Positions 29,441 through 35,589 of a DNA stretch of 64,000 bases are shown in pieces. A model generated the notes under the pieces. That model did no database searches and had not been told where the DNA came from. It was given only the letters and a program-made list of their open reading frames with translations. The translations under genes and the position numbers were made by a program. This DNA comes from Zantedeschia hybrid cultivar (Eukaryota; Streptophyta; Magnoliopsida; Alismatales; Araceae), in contig JARZZO010000013.1 in the NCBI GenBank assembly GCA_030544215.1, positions 26,519,229 to 26,583,228 of the forward strand, read 5' to 3'. Within the stretch, counting starts at the first letter, position 1. Every line of letters begins with the position of its first letter.

Positions 29441-32347
29441 CTTCGGCCCTCTTTAGAGAGAGGCTAGAAGGACTTACCTCACAGGATGAGCTGTCGGAGA
29501 AGCCTTCCTACCACTGTTGGAGAACCCCTAGCTTCCGTTGCTGGAGTGGGGAACTGTAAGGGGATCAGGTTGAAGGCCGAACTAAACTAGGGTCCCCATC
29601 GGGTAAGGGGGGGATGAGGTTTATAATTGATGGGGATTTGAGCCGGTTTTAAGGTTTACAGTCTTATGTTATCAAAGGCAATCGCCTCGCTCGCCTAGGC
29701 GATGAAATAGGTTGAGGCGACTCAAAACGCCTCGCCTTGCCTCATATTCGCCTCACTCATCTAGGCATTTACTTATGATGTCTATGCCAAATGTTTGTTT
29801 CTTTGTTAATTATGTGGTATTACTTTTTCTTATTCTTAATTATTGTAAATTGACTAATGCTTCTTTTAACAATTTCTAATACCTTTTTACTTTTATACGC
29901 TGCCACATTGTTTTGCTTATTTTTGATGATTCTTAAGACCATCTACTACTTATATGAGTAGTAGATGGTCTTATAACATTACATGTTGGACATGATTAGT
30001 GTTTCTCAAAGTCGTACATATGATTATCTTAGATGTTTTCTTTATTTTCTTTATATTGTCATTTTCTTCCTTCATAGTGATTTATGAGAGAATACATCAC
30101 CTCAAACTCCTAGGCGATTGTTAGGCATTTGAGGCTGAGGTGAACCCCAAGTCGCCTTACTCGCCTCTCGCCTTGACTACATAGTTTATAGTGGATGGGC
30201 TGCTTATTTTAATGGGCCAAATGGCCTTTGGGCTGGGCTTTAAGGTGCTCAAGATGGTAGAGGCAGCGGAGGCATGCCTAGGGGTGTTCACGGTTCAGTT
30301 TGGTATGGTTTACAAGAAAATTTTGCCAAACCAAATCAAACCGATGGAAGTTAGAAACCGAACCGAACAAATTCAGTTTAGTTCGGTTTGGTTTGGTTTA
30401 AACCGTCTGCATACAATGGAGCCAAGGCTTAGACTGCCGGGTGGAGCCCAGGCTCGTCCTCGAGGGTGCTTGGCCAAGTGCGAATGATGGGTGCAGCCCG
30501 GTCTTCTTTATAGGCTTCTTGAGCGCAGCATTTCTTGTTTTGTCTGATGTCGGATTAAACGGTGAGGTCTGCCCTGCCAAAACACGTTTGTGCGATGAAG
30601 ATACCTGACCGCCCCACCTAGCTGTGCCTTTAGTCCTTTATTGTGTAAACAGAAAACCTGCTGCCTAGAGATTCTATAATATGCCCAGCCGACCCTTAAC
30701 TTTTAAACAATGCCTCGCCGAATGGGCGCACCATCATGGGCCGTGGCCCAATACAACTAAAAGAAAAATACAGCAGATGATTAGTTGATGTTTACATTCA
30801 TCAAATAATTCGGTTTCAGTGGTTTGGTTTGGTTTCTACAGTTTGGGACCTATGCAACCCGAACCAAACCGAAGGATCTTTCAAAGCGAATTTTGGTTTG
30901 ATTTGATTTGGTTTTTCGGGTTGAACCAAATAGTAAACACCCCGAGGCATGCCTAGGCAAACACCTAGGTGCTTGAGGCGTTTCCCGCGATTGCCTAGGC
31001 GAAAACCTCTTCGTCGTCTAGGCATTTGCTTTGGGTGTCTTTGATAACACAGCCCAAATAGATGGGATAATGTTTCAATGCCCAAATAGATGGGATAATG
31101 TTTTAATGATGATGATGATGTGGATCATAAATATGGGGTGCATGGTCCAGTTCATGACCATGGGCTCTGATACCATACTGAAGTGATTGGGCCATCCCAT
31201 TCAAAACTTTAAGGCATTGAGTGGAGTAGGCACCATCTATTTAAATATATTTTGATTTTCCTATATGGAATATCAAAAACAGAAATGGAAATGCATTCCG
31301 TTTTCGAATCCATTTCCTATATGAAAGTAGAAACGGAAATGAAAACGGAAGTATCCATTTTGTTTTTTCTACTCCTCACATATCTTGATACTCTTAAAGC
31401 ACATGCAATGTGATACTTATAAGTCACATGTATTTTGTGTTACTCCTTATTCAGCATCATTAGGGTATATGTAACATGATGCCTATTGTATTAGCTAAGA
31501 TATTATCTTTGTTGTTTAATATCACGTTAGACAAGAATAAAAGTGAGGACCTTATCCCTCTTTATGAAAGTACCATCATTTTTCAAACTAAAGCATTAAC
31601 TGTTCATCTACCTAGCTTGAAAATACAGTTCAGTTCCTTGATGGTACTAGTTAACTCTTGTAAAGGGAGAAAAATATAACTAATCATATATTATCGGAAT
31701 AAATATTGGAAAGCAGATGTGAAAATGAGTATTTCCACTTCCTTATCCATTTACTTATCAAAAAGTTCGGATTTGGAAGCACTTTGAATCGGAAAGAGAG
31801 GGCCTCTTTTTCGTGTTTCCGCATCCATTTCCAAAACACCAGATGGCAGAAATGAATTGGAAATTGGAAAGTCAGAGTACCATTTGCAGTCCAATCAGCC
31901 CTTTGGCAGAGACAAGGGTTTGGTCCCACATCTCCCTAATTGAGAGTCGGCTGGTGGGGGTCCACATCCACCTCCTTTTCAACTAATTTCCATGGCAACT
32001 TGCGTTTACAGCCTTCATGTTTTTCAGAAATTGTGATTATACCTTTCACATTCATGTGCTGCTAATTTATGATGATTGCATTTATTTATTTTTCATTTAG
32101 GCCCTCCTATTTTCAGGAATTGCTGTTACGATGCTCTTTCTTTTTCACATGTTGTTTGTCATGGATCTGACATAATTTTAAACTTGTTGGAAAATAAAAT
32201 TGCAAGTCCCCAATGTTAATAATAGCCCATAGATGGTCATCTGCCTGTGTTTCTTTATCATGTGTTTCCTATCCTGATCATTGTCTCATTGTAGGTTTCA
32301 TGGATGTTTGGGATCAACCTCCTCCAGAGTATGGTAAATTCTTTTGA
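8010..32347 (+). CDS. Uncharacterised plant protein, At4g26450-like (4 exons)
   Basis: Join 8010-10024, 10249-10438, 10601-10655, 32295-32347; about 770 residues. I recognise the N-terminus (MHGRHRSPSD, then YRNFGRGGGGYRR, a 12-proline run near residue 50, and RADVLLEAGRLAAEYLVAKG near residues 63-83) as the plant family of Arabidopsis At4g26450, whose biochemical role I do not know. The middle is acidic, Ser/Glu-rich and probably disordered; later conserved-looking blocks are CDLNLMETPEV (about 586) and VIDLEDDSPVQV (about 651). The last two exons give PLYVALGEIPIG and FMDVWDQPPPEYGKFF. All junctions are GT-AG and keep frame. The in-frame codon at 7953 is TTG, so ATG 8010 is the first in-frame start. 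Exon 1 is GC-rich at its 5' end, unlike the rest of the window. Confidence 0.85.
10249..10438 (+). other. Exon 2 of the At4g26450-like gene
   Basis: The acceptor TACTACAG precedes 10249 and completes the glycine codon split by intron 1. The exon encodes SVPVYPNLENFLNHPENP through GMPFHGTE. It ends at a codon boundary before the donor GTACCA at 10439. Confidence 0.85.
10601..10655 (+). other. Exon 3 of the At4g26450-like gene
   Basis: A 55-nt exon after CTTCTGTCAG encoding GMTGVDDPLYVALGEIPI plus the first base of a glycine codon. The donor is GTATGC at 10656. Confidence 0.85.
10656..11214 (+). other. Intron 3, 5' segment without recognised element
   Basis: Ordinary AT-rich intron sequence apart from the 40-bp tandem duplication at 10683-10761. 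No coding or repeat family recognised. Confidence 0.5.
10683..10761 (+). repeat. Tandem duplication, unit about 40 bp, 2 copies
   Basis: A unit beginning TTGGAATGCATTTTTCTTC and ending AAAATTCTTGTG occurs twice back to back, differing by about one base. It is a local duplication inside intron 3. Confidence 0.85.
11215..11570 (+). repeat. Degenerate minisatellite (unit about 25 bp, GGTAGGCTGGTGACATG-like)
   Basis: Over a dozen diverged repeats of a unit close to CCGGTAGGCTGGTGACATGT are visible, for example AGTAGGCCAGCAACATGC, CGGTAGGCTGATGGCATGT, TAGTAGCCTAGTAACAT and GGTAGCCTGCTAAATGC. No coding sense. Confidence 0.65.
11654..11735 (-). repeat. Fragment of a copia-type LTR end
   Basis: The sequence starting TGAAGTTATTGGGGCCATCC and including GTGGAGTAGGCACCATCTA is a diverged copy of 31179-31245, which abuts a copia primer-binding site. 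It therefore looks like an LTR fragment of the same family. No primer site or second end is seen here. Confidence 0.45.
11736..12019 (+). other. Unassigned intron segment between LTR fragment and RTE LINE
   Basis: Contains two diverged copies of GTTAGTCAATAAGAATAAA (near 11772 and 11957). This may be leftover LTR or the 5' end of the RTE element. Nothing more can be supported. Confidence 0.35.
12020..13061 (+). pseudogene. RTE-clade LINE, part 1: apurinic-type endonuclease
   Basis: The 5' part of a non-LTR retrotransposon of the plant RTE clade, which nicks target DNA with its endonuclease. Conserved blocks on the plus strand include GFKLWYVGKSNKRNCVSIIV, NIISAYAPQVGVE, TVVGIDLSGHVGKDNGG and, after several stops, GIHKSQID and DAFRNCLLKEDI. 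The catalytic segment reads GIDLSGH where GGDLNGH is typical. The coding line continues at 15491 and again at 23017, so this is one LINE split by later insertions. Multiple stops make it a pseudogene. Confidence 0.8.
13962..14080. mobile_element. 119-bp foldback element (near-perfect inverted repeat)
   Basis: GGGATGTAATAT... at the left and ...ATATTACATCCC at the right are the ends of two arms of about 54 nt each, separated by about 11 nt (AAATAAATGGT). The arms pair almost throughout and meet at AGGTGGACCCTGAC/GTCAGGGTCCACCT. The element interrupts an L1 reading frame. No clear target duplication is seen, so the superfamily is unassigned. Confidence 0.85.
14786..15332. mobile_element. hAT-type MITE (547 bp) with CAATGTTGTCAAGG ends
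   Basis: The ends CATAGTTGTCAAGG and CCTTGACAACATTG are inverted repeats. The flanks GTAAACGG (14778-14785) and GTAAAGGG (15333-15340) form an 8-bp target duplication with one mismatch, as expected of the hAT superfamily. The subterminal regions are rich in GCGCCTAGGCG-like palindromes. There is no coding capacity. It is inserted in the 3' tail of the L1 at 13062-15490. Confidence 0.8.
15491..16351 (+). pseudogene. RTE-clade LINE, part 2: reverse transcriptase N-terminal half
   Basis: Continues the RTE line broken at 13061. Blocks visible across frames are KDLDHSRCIKSEDGKVL (with one frame change), FEKLLNEDRFKGYPFERIDEY, KRGKALGPDGIPIQPW, NQFGFMFSRSIIEAIFLLRQ and MVFIDLEKADDHV. The last is RT motif A, where FIDLEKAYDRV is typical. 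It ends in TNVRTI sense at the next L1 insertion. Heavily mutated; non-functional. Confidence 0.75.
16450..18400 (+). pseudogene. L1 ORF1-like region
   Basis: Only broken frames remain, such as DVKSILDKERGLQWGWEVRE near 16820-16930 and a segment with DDLPTSMSSLGSSRG near 17490. The latter resembles a QPDDLP segment in the ORF1 part of the other L1 (59880-59930). By position this should be the RNA-binding ORF1, but no zinc knuckle or RRM can be made out. The assignment rests on element order. Confidence 0.45.
18414..20885 (+). pseudogene. L1 ORF2: endonuclease and reverse transcriptase, decayed
   Basis: Starts with the L1 endonuclease signature QVVLWNVRGIGGREKRVVLK and continues DVLYIKETKCED. 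A 275-bp stretch of the endonuclease is tandemly duplicated (18574-19133). Later blocks are PPMSDHKPILLKTSESIH, GLIALFSKEELRQALFALAS and SDKALGPDGFPLLF (RT), then SGRGLGQGDP and LQYPDDAILF, a YPDD version of the FADD/YADD catalytic block. Coding sense is lost at 20885 and reappears near 22080. Confidence 0.75.
18574..19133 (+). repeat. 275-bp tandem duplication inside L1 ORF2
   Basis: Copy 1 (18574-18848) and copy 2 (18849-19133) both begin CTTTCTAAAGGGACTTTCTC and both end GATTGCAATGCCACT. They differ by scattered substitutions and a longer G run in copy 2 (18881-18893). The junction carries a few bases of microhomology (CCACTTTCTA versus CCACTTCTA). Confidence 0.9.
20886..22020. other. Unidentified DNA interrupting L1 ORF2
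   Basis: L1 coding sense stops near 20885 and restarts near 22080. The DNA between has an A run (20993-21003) and no recognised protein. It reads like ordinary intron or UTR-type plant sequence. Its ends are not defined; it could be another insertion or a diverged L1 segment. Confidence 0.4.
22080..22640 (+). pseudogene. L1 ORF2 C-terminal zinc-binding region
   Basis: The frame at 22083-22367 (DKWCSASPLSSLFPTLFHIA, NNTAFRGAWMPSF) and the following segment KSPFKFKAFLWRPFHYRLPS and RDHLARFMDSMPMMCPFYED match the region after RT and the zf-RVT domain of plant L1 ORF2. It is followed by the 3' untranslated tail ending in poly(A) at 23007-23016. Confidence 0.7.
23017..24660 (+). pseudogene. RTE-clade LINE, part 3: RT C-terminal half and tail
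   Basis: Resumes the RTE line: TSEFPVTIRLH and YFFTLVINE, interrupted by a MITE (23155-23855), then IIRR and FVDDIVLVDENIKSFN (the catalytic block), FMISRTKSKHMKCISIV, and the terminal RTE block LRWFGHVYRCPSLALVMRYD and RCKMRWLDIVRKDL near 24450-24600. A short tandem duplication of about 31 bp (CTGTTACTATAAGATTACAT) lies near 23048-23110. Stops and frameshifts make it non-functional. The 3' boundary is approximate. Confidence 0.75.
23155..23855. mobile_element. hAT-type MITE (701 bp), same end type as 14786-15332
   Basis: Begins CAATGTTGTCAAGACG and ends CTTGAGAACAAGG, an imperfect inverted repeat. It is flanked by a perfect 8-bp duplication AAATGAGG (23147-23154, 23856-23863). Removing the element and one repeat copy restores RTE sense (VINEVT), which proves insertion. 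Both ends are rich in GCCTAGGCG-type palindromes. Non-coding. Confidence 0.88.
24661..24949. other. Unassigned DNA between RTE tail and hAT gene
   Basis: AT-rich; no coding sense or repeat recognised. May contain the 3' end of the hAT element. Confidence 0.4.
24950..27230 (-). pseudogene. hAT transposase gene remnant (BED finger, DUF659, hAT C-terminal dimerisation)
   Basis: Read on the minus strand the order is a BED-type zinc finger (27136-26912: WIRCNFCQKDCIGGIHHLKQ), a DUF659-type catalytic segment (26525-26190: TIMSDACTDGKGYTLVNSPI), a connecting segment (26233-26003: RFATNYLNLQSLMNCKDGL), the C-terminal dimerisation signature near 25500-25330 (NWWVDFWSKILHLQKMAIRI, LSLTYSASSCKCN), and a tail (25193-24957). 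This is the standard architecture of plant hAT cut-and-paste transposases. It is broken by stops and frameshifts; terminal inverted repeats were not identified. It could be an immobile relic or a former source for the MITEs, but no sequence link was found. Confidence 0.75.
27231..27430. other. Short unassigned segment
   Basis: AT-rich DNA between the hAT gene and the foldback cluster. No feature recognised. Confidence 0.4.
27431..27930. repeat. Foldback element F1 with GCATCTAACTTAGATGC palindrome ends
   Basis: The left end CGCGCCTCGAGGTGCATCTA continues ACTTAGATGCGCCCCCCC and CCCCCCACCC. The right end is its inverse (GGTGGGTGGG, GGGGGGGCACATCTAACTTA, GATGCGCCCTGGGGCGC). Arms of roughly 60 bp enclose about 380 bp without coding sense. 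Both arms contain the internal palindrome TCTAACTTAGA. Confidence 0.7.
27962..28353. repeat. Foldback element F2, related to F1
   Basis: The left arm starts GAGCCCCCCTTGAAAACCTC and continues with ATGTTTAAAAAAATAATAAA. The right arm is the inverse (TTATTTTTTTAAGG, GAAGTGAGTTTCGAGGGGGC). The internal text resembles F1 (phrases such as CCGTCTGAT, CCCATC and GACTTTAATTTTCA). No coding sense. Confidence 0.6.
28362..28590 (+). repeat. Two direct copies of the F-type left arm around a TA microsatellite
   Basis: ATTCAATGCACCCCAAGTGC (28362 on) and ATTCAACGCACCTCGGGTGC (28490 on) are each followed by the TCTAACTTAGA or TTTAACTTAGA palindrome, then CCCCTCTTAAAACCCACC and CATCATCAATAAT. A (TA)n tract (about 28445-28489) lies between. 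Probably one arm duplicated by slippage or two nested insertions. Confidence 0.75.
28591..29230. repeat. Diverged foldback-family internal sequence
   Basis: Repeats the same phrases as F1 and F2 (for example CCATCCATGGGACTTC, CCGTCTGATCGG, CCCATCCCTTGGGTTTTA) with no clear partner arm. Non-coding relic of the same family. Confidence 0.5.
29290..29465 (+). repeat. (TA)n and (GA)n microsatellites with a repeated GGCTTCGGCCCT
   Basis: CT, TA, GA, GGGAGG and GA runs follow each other. GGCTTCGGCCCT occurs twice (near 29391 and 29439) around the second GA run. Low complexity; frames here are artefacts. Confidence 0.85.
29662..30183. mobile_element. hAT-type MITE (about 522 bp), third member
   Basis: The left end TCTTATGTTATCAAAGGC and right end GCCTTGACTACATA are imperfect inverses of the CAATGTTGTCAAGG type. 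GTTTACAG (29654-29661) and GTTTATAG (30184-30191) form an 8-bp duplication with one mismatch. The ends carry CGCCTAGGCG palindromes. The core contains a perfect 16-bp stem with an 8-nt loop (29934-29973). Confidence 0.72.
30279..30943. mobile_element. hAT-like non-autonomous element with GGGGTGTTCAC ends
   Basis: Left end TAGGGGTGTTCACGGTTC; right end AGTAAACACCCC. Subterminal GGTTTGGTTTGG and GAACCAAACC motifs are mirrored. GAGGCATGCCT occurs on both sides (30269-30279, 30944-30954), consistent with a target duplication of at least 8 bp. The interior has no supported gene. Confidence 0.65.
31062..31125 (+). repeat. 28-bp tandem duplication followed by (GAT)n
   Basis: CCCAAATAGATGGGATAATG occurs twice (starting about 31053 and 31081), followed by ATGATGATGATGATG. 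A local slippage product. Confidence 0.8.
31160..31250 (-). repeat. Copia LTR end with primer-binding site remnant
   Basis: The minus strand reads TGGTATCAGAGCCCATGG (31177 to 31160), the initiator-tRNA-Met primer site typical of Ty1/copia, directly inside an LTR edge at 31179 (plus strand TGAAGTGATTGGGCC). The LTR homology continues to about 31245, then stops. A truncated relic; a second LTR-end copy lies at 11654. Confidence 0.6.
31251..32294. other. Intron 3, 3' segment without recognised element
   Basis: Rich in AAACGGAAATG/CATTTCC words between 31265 and 31880, which may be a diverged transposon, but no ends or coding sense could be fixed. The last 300 bp look like ordinary intron sequence leading to the acceptor at 32294. 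Confidence 0.4.
32295..32347 (+). other. Exon 4 (last coding exon) of the At4g26450-like gene
   Basis: The acceptor CTCATTGTAG is followed by GTTTCATGGATGTTTGGG, giving FMDVWDQPPPEYGKFF and TGA at 32345-32347. Phase matches exon 3. A GGTAAAT donor-like site inside the exon (32334) allows an alternative 3' end. Confidence 0.8.
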
Positions 32348-33504
32348 GATGTGTTGGTTCAGTGCATCTCTCTTGGGATGACCAGCTCATGCTGCCTAGT
32401 CATTCTTCTTTCAGCTGTTAACTAAAGTCTGGCACATGATGTACAGGTTTAAGTTAGCATCTTGAATTTCTTCTCACCCTATGCTAGTTTTGCGGATGTC
32501 ATCTGATTTTCTTGCTGACAATGAACGTGTTGTCACATTTTTGTTATGCTCCTTAAGTAAGAGCATCTAAGATTTGTAGGAATTCTCACGTTGTAACATA
32601 TAACATTGGCTTAATGACAAGCGTATGATCCTTGTATTCTATGAATATAGATGATGGTGACATCGTCTGTGCTGCTCTCTGGGGCTGCGCATTATCTGGT
32701 ATGCTTGGAAAAACTACTTAGTTGCTCAATTGTTAGAAATGCAATGGTATATTGGTATATCAAGTTAGAAAAACTGTTATCAATTTGAATGCAGTTACTT
32801 GGCATCGAGAGAAAGTAATAGCTGGAGCAATAGTTTTTAGATACACTGAACATTGTTTGGAGCAGCAATTTTATAGCAGGTTGGGAAAGGTTATATTGAG
32901 TCAGATGTCTTTTACTTAGTGTCTTGATTCGTATCCTCAACAACATTTCTGGGTTGCCCATTTTCACATTGGGATCTAAGTATTTTAACTCGGGTTCTAG
33001 CTTATGCAGGGACATCATAATAGCATTCTTTTCCATGTAAAGGTTATAGGGTTCACCTTTCCTTTTGTCATGGTCACTTTTGCTGTTATGCTATCCCAGG
33101 ATATATCTTAGGCTGTAGTAGGCCTATTGTATATCTTTTGAACTGTTTCTTGCTAAAGACTTATTTCAATACATTTGGTGTTATTTTTATTTTGGGATTT
33201 TTGCAAATATAAATGTACCCTCTTTAGGAGTTGATTTGCAGAATTGTTGGTCTTATTTTCATAAACTCCTTAAATTTAATAAACTCCTTAAATTGAAGTT
33301 GTGCCAAAAATGCCTCGTGGTTAACTCCATTCAATGTGAATCTTGAAACTATGTTGATGGAATGGAAATAACCCCATAATTGACTCCTTTTGACGGATGC
33401 ACTGTGCCGGCCAACCAGAGAGAGAGAATAACCTCCTTAACTTTAAATAGTGTCAACAATAATACCCTTGCCTATGTCCATTGCTTATATTTTTTATTAA
33501 AATT
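32348..33504 (+). other. 3' untranslated region and flank
   Basis: No gene supported. The first few hundred bases probably form the 3' UTR. An exon-like segment at 32651-32698 flanked by AG and GT is discussed under findings. A short direct repeat (AAACTCCTTAAATT) lies at 33264-33295. Confidence 0.45.
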
Positions 33505-33720
33505 ATGTGGTATTGTTTTTTCTTAGTTTTATTATTCCAAAGTGGCTAATGCCTATTTTAACAATGTCTAGTGTCCTTTTTCTCATACACGCTGCCTCAT
33601 TTTCTCATAGACGCTGTCTCATTTTCCTTAATTTTGATGATCACTGAGACCATCCATTACTTATATGAGTACTGTATACAAGTTGGTGTGTATATATTGG
33701 ACGTGATCCAATGCTTCCCT
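33505..33720 (+). repeat. Diverged copy of the core of MITE 29662-30183
   Basis: ATTATGTGGTATTGTTTTTT, the AATGCCTATTTTAACAATGTC segment and GAGACCATCCATTACTTATA line up with 29810-29990 in the same order. A 23-bp internal duplication (TCTCATACACGCTGCCTCAT) is present. The terminal repeats are missing, so it is a fragment. Confidence 0.65.
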
Positions 33721-34508
33721 TATCCTACACCATTATCTTGTATCGTGATGCCATGTGGTTATCCACAATATGAAAATAAGAATGTCAATTTTGGAAATCA
33801 ACACCTATTGATGGTATATTTTCAAAAATCCCTTTTATTTTAGTTTTCTGGGCAAGAATCATGTGGTGGAACATTTAATTATTTTAGGTTCTGACGTGCT
33901 TTGAAATTATGTGTTTAGGGTGAATTATAAAACTATTTATACTTGATGCAAGAATGGAGTATGTCTCTTGGTCACTGCTTTTCTTTCAGAAAATACATGG
34001 GGGTTTTATGATAAACTCTCACATGTAATTTGCCTAAGGCACTAGTGTTTTCCAGTCGCATAGTTGTCTGTTTTCAGGCTTCATTATTTTCTGTTGGCAG
34101 AAAAAAAAAAATCCTCCTGGGTCCCTTTCTGGTGATCTTTTTTCGTTATTTGTTTTTGAGTTATGTTCTAATCGTTTCTTCACTGCTAGTTACGCTTATA
34201 AGATCATACACCCTTTATCAACGTTGGTCTCTTCCCTTTCTTCTTGACTTTGTTCAAAGTTTAATACAGCCTCTGATGGTTTCCTAATTTCATGAGTTTA
34301 CAGCTGTGTGACTAGCAACCTAATCGTTTTTGTCCAACTAGCCTTCTAGGACTTGAAAGGGAAAATGCCTTTTCAAACTTGAAGTTTGTCTTTTCTAAAA
34401 GCTTGGTAATTTGCAATACTTAGTAGGAACCAGATATAATGGAGGGCAAACAAGGTGGAAAATTTTGTCGCATCCTACTATGTCGGTTTGAGCTGAATCT
34501 GGTTTGAA
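33721..34508. other. Intergenic DNA without recognised features
   Basis: AT-rich with scattered short frames; none has codon structure or neighbours that support a gene. Confidence 0.45.
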
Positions 34509-34516
34509 GATGCAAG

Positions 34517-34739
34517 CATGGTTTGCAGGATCAGGCCAATTCGTACTGGGATCAGTCAGTGCTGATCCATTTTCCAGGGAGGAATCGTACCCCTCATTTA
34601 ATTTAAAAAATAAGGAAAAATAGTCATTGATTTGAATTGGTTAGAATTGGGCTGATTTGAGCTCATTCTAAGCCAATCCTTATCAGGATCAGAGTGGGCC
34701 TTTTTGATCCCAAGACCTGATCCGATTCTGCAATCTTAG
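34517..34739. mobile_element. hAT-type MITE, 223 bp, with GATGCAAG target duplication
   Basis: Perfect 8-bp duplication GATGCAAG (34509-34516, 34740-34747). Ends CATGGTTTGCAGGATCAGG and CCTGATCCGATTCTGCAATC (then TTAG) are imperfect inverses. No coding sense. The ends differ from the CAATGTTGTCAAGG family. Confidence 0.75.
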
Positions 34740-34747
34740 GATGCAAG

Positions 34748-35589
34748 GCTTCTGGTGATGCTTAAGACCTGTAGAAAATCTTCCCGAGTTCTCTTTGATG
34801 GTTGAGAATAGAATATGTGGGGAATGAATGACCTTAAAGAAGGTTTGGGCACATCAAGAACGAATAAAACTTCAGTATGACTAGGAATGCTGTGTTTAAG
34901 GAAGATGAAACCTACTCTTCAGGTGGGTAGCCATGGAGACCGACGTATGACTTTAATTGTGTCATCTCAGTGACTATCCAACAGAAGAGAACATTCTAGC
35001 ATCTATGTTCACTATGTTGTCTGTTTGTTTGGTGGTGGTGGGATGCTTGTCTTTGACTCCTTGCCTGAAGATTTTCTTAGTTAGGTGGCCAGTCATTCAG
35101 ATGGAGTTCAGTTTAGGATCTGATGTTAATTTTGGATTCTGAAATTTCAGTTTTGGGAGATCATCCCCATGTTAACATTGTGATTGCATTCCAGAAATTT
35201 ATGCTCTACTCTGCAACAATTTAATGATGACATGTCCAAGGAGAAATAAAGAAATAGGACATTACGAAAAATAAGCTTCCATTTCACGTCTCATCCCCTC
35301 CCCTCCATGAAGAAAGATAAAAGTGGAGATGAGGACTCTATCAAAAAGATTCTATAAAAGAGAAAAGGAACGATGAATTATGAAGATTTATTATGTTCAA
35401 TGAAATAGGATTAAAGTTTGTCTGCCAGTCAGGTTCTTCAAGGAAATCTGAGCTTGGAAGGCAGAAGTGTGGATTAACTTGGTGATTGCTAAGCTGATTG
35501 CTGATTTCTTTGGGGAAGCGGAGAAGAAAGTGACAGTGTTGGCTTGAATGTGAGAAATGTTTTAGGCAGCCTTCCAAACATAACATGGG
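34748..35589. other. Intergenic DNA without recognised features
   Basis: No gene or repeat recognised between the MITE and the 3' end of the minus-strand L1. Confidence 0.45.

Larger units (their letters stand above)
10656..32294 (+). other. Giant intron 3 (about 21.6 kb) filled with transposons
   Basis: Runs from the GTATGC donor at 10656 to the acceptor CATTGTAG at 32294. Phase and sense agree across it (GEIPI-G-FMDVWDQPP), so the exons belong to one gene. Nearly all of it is explained by nested RTE, L1, hAT, MITE and foldback elements listed separately. The unexplained parts are short. Confidence 0.8.

Noticed and set aside
29210..29467. Frames across the GA/TA microsatellites
   Set aside because: Dipeptide-repeat artefacts.
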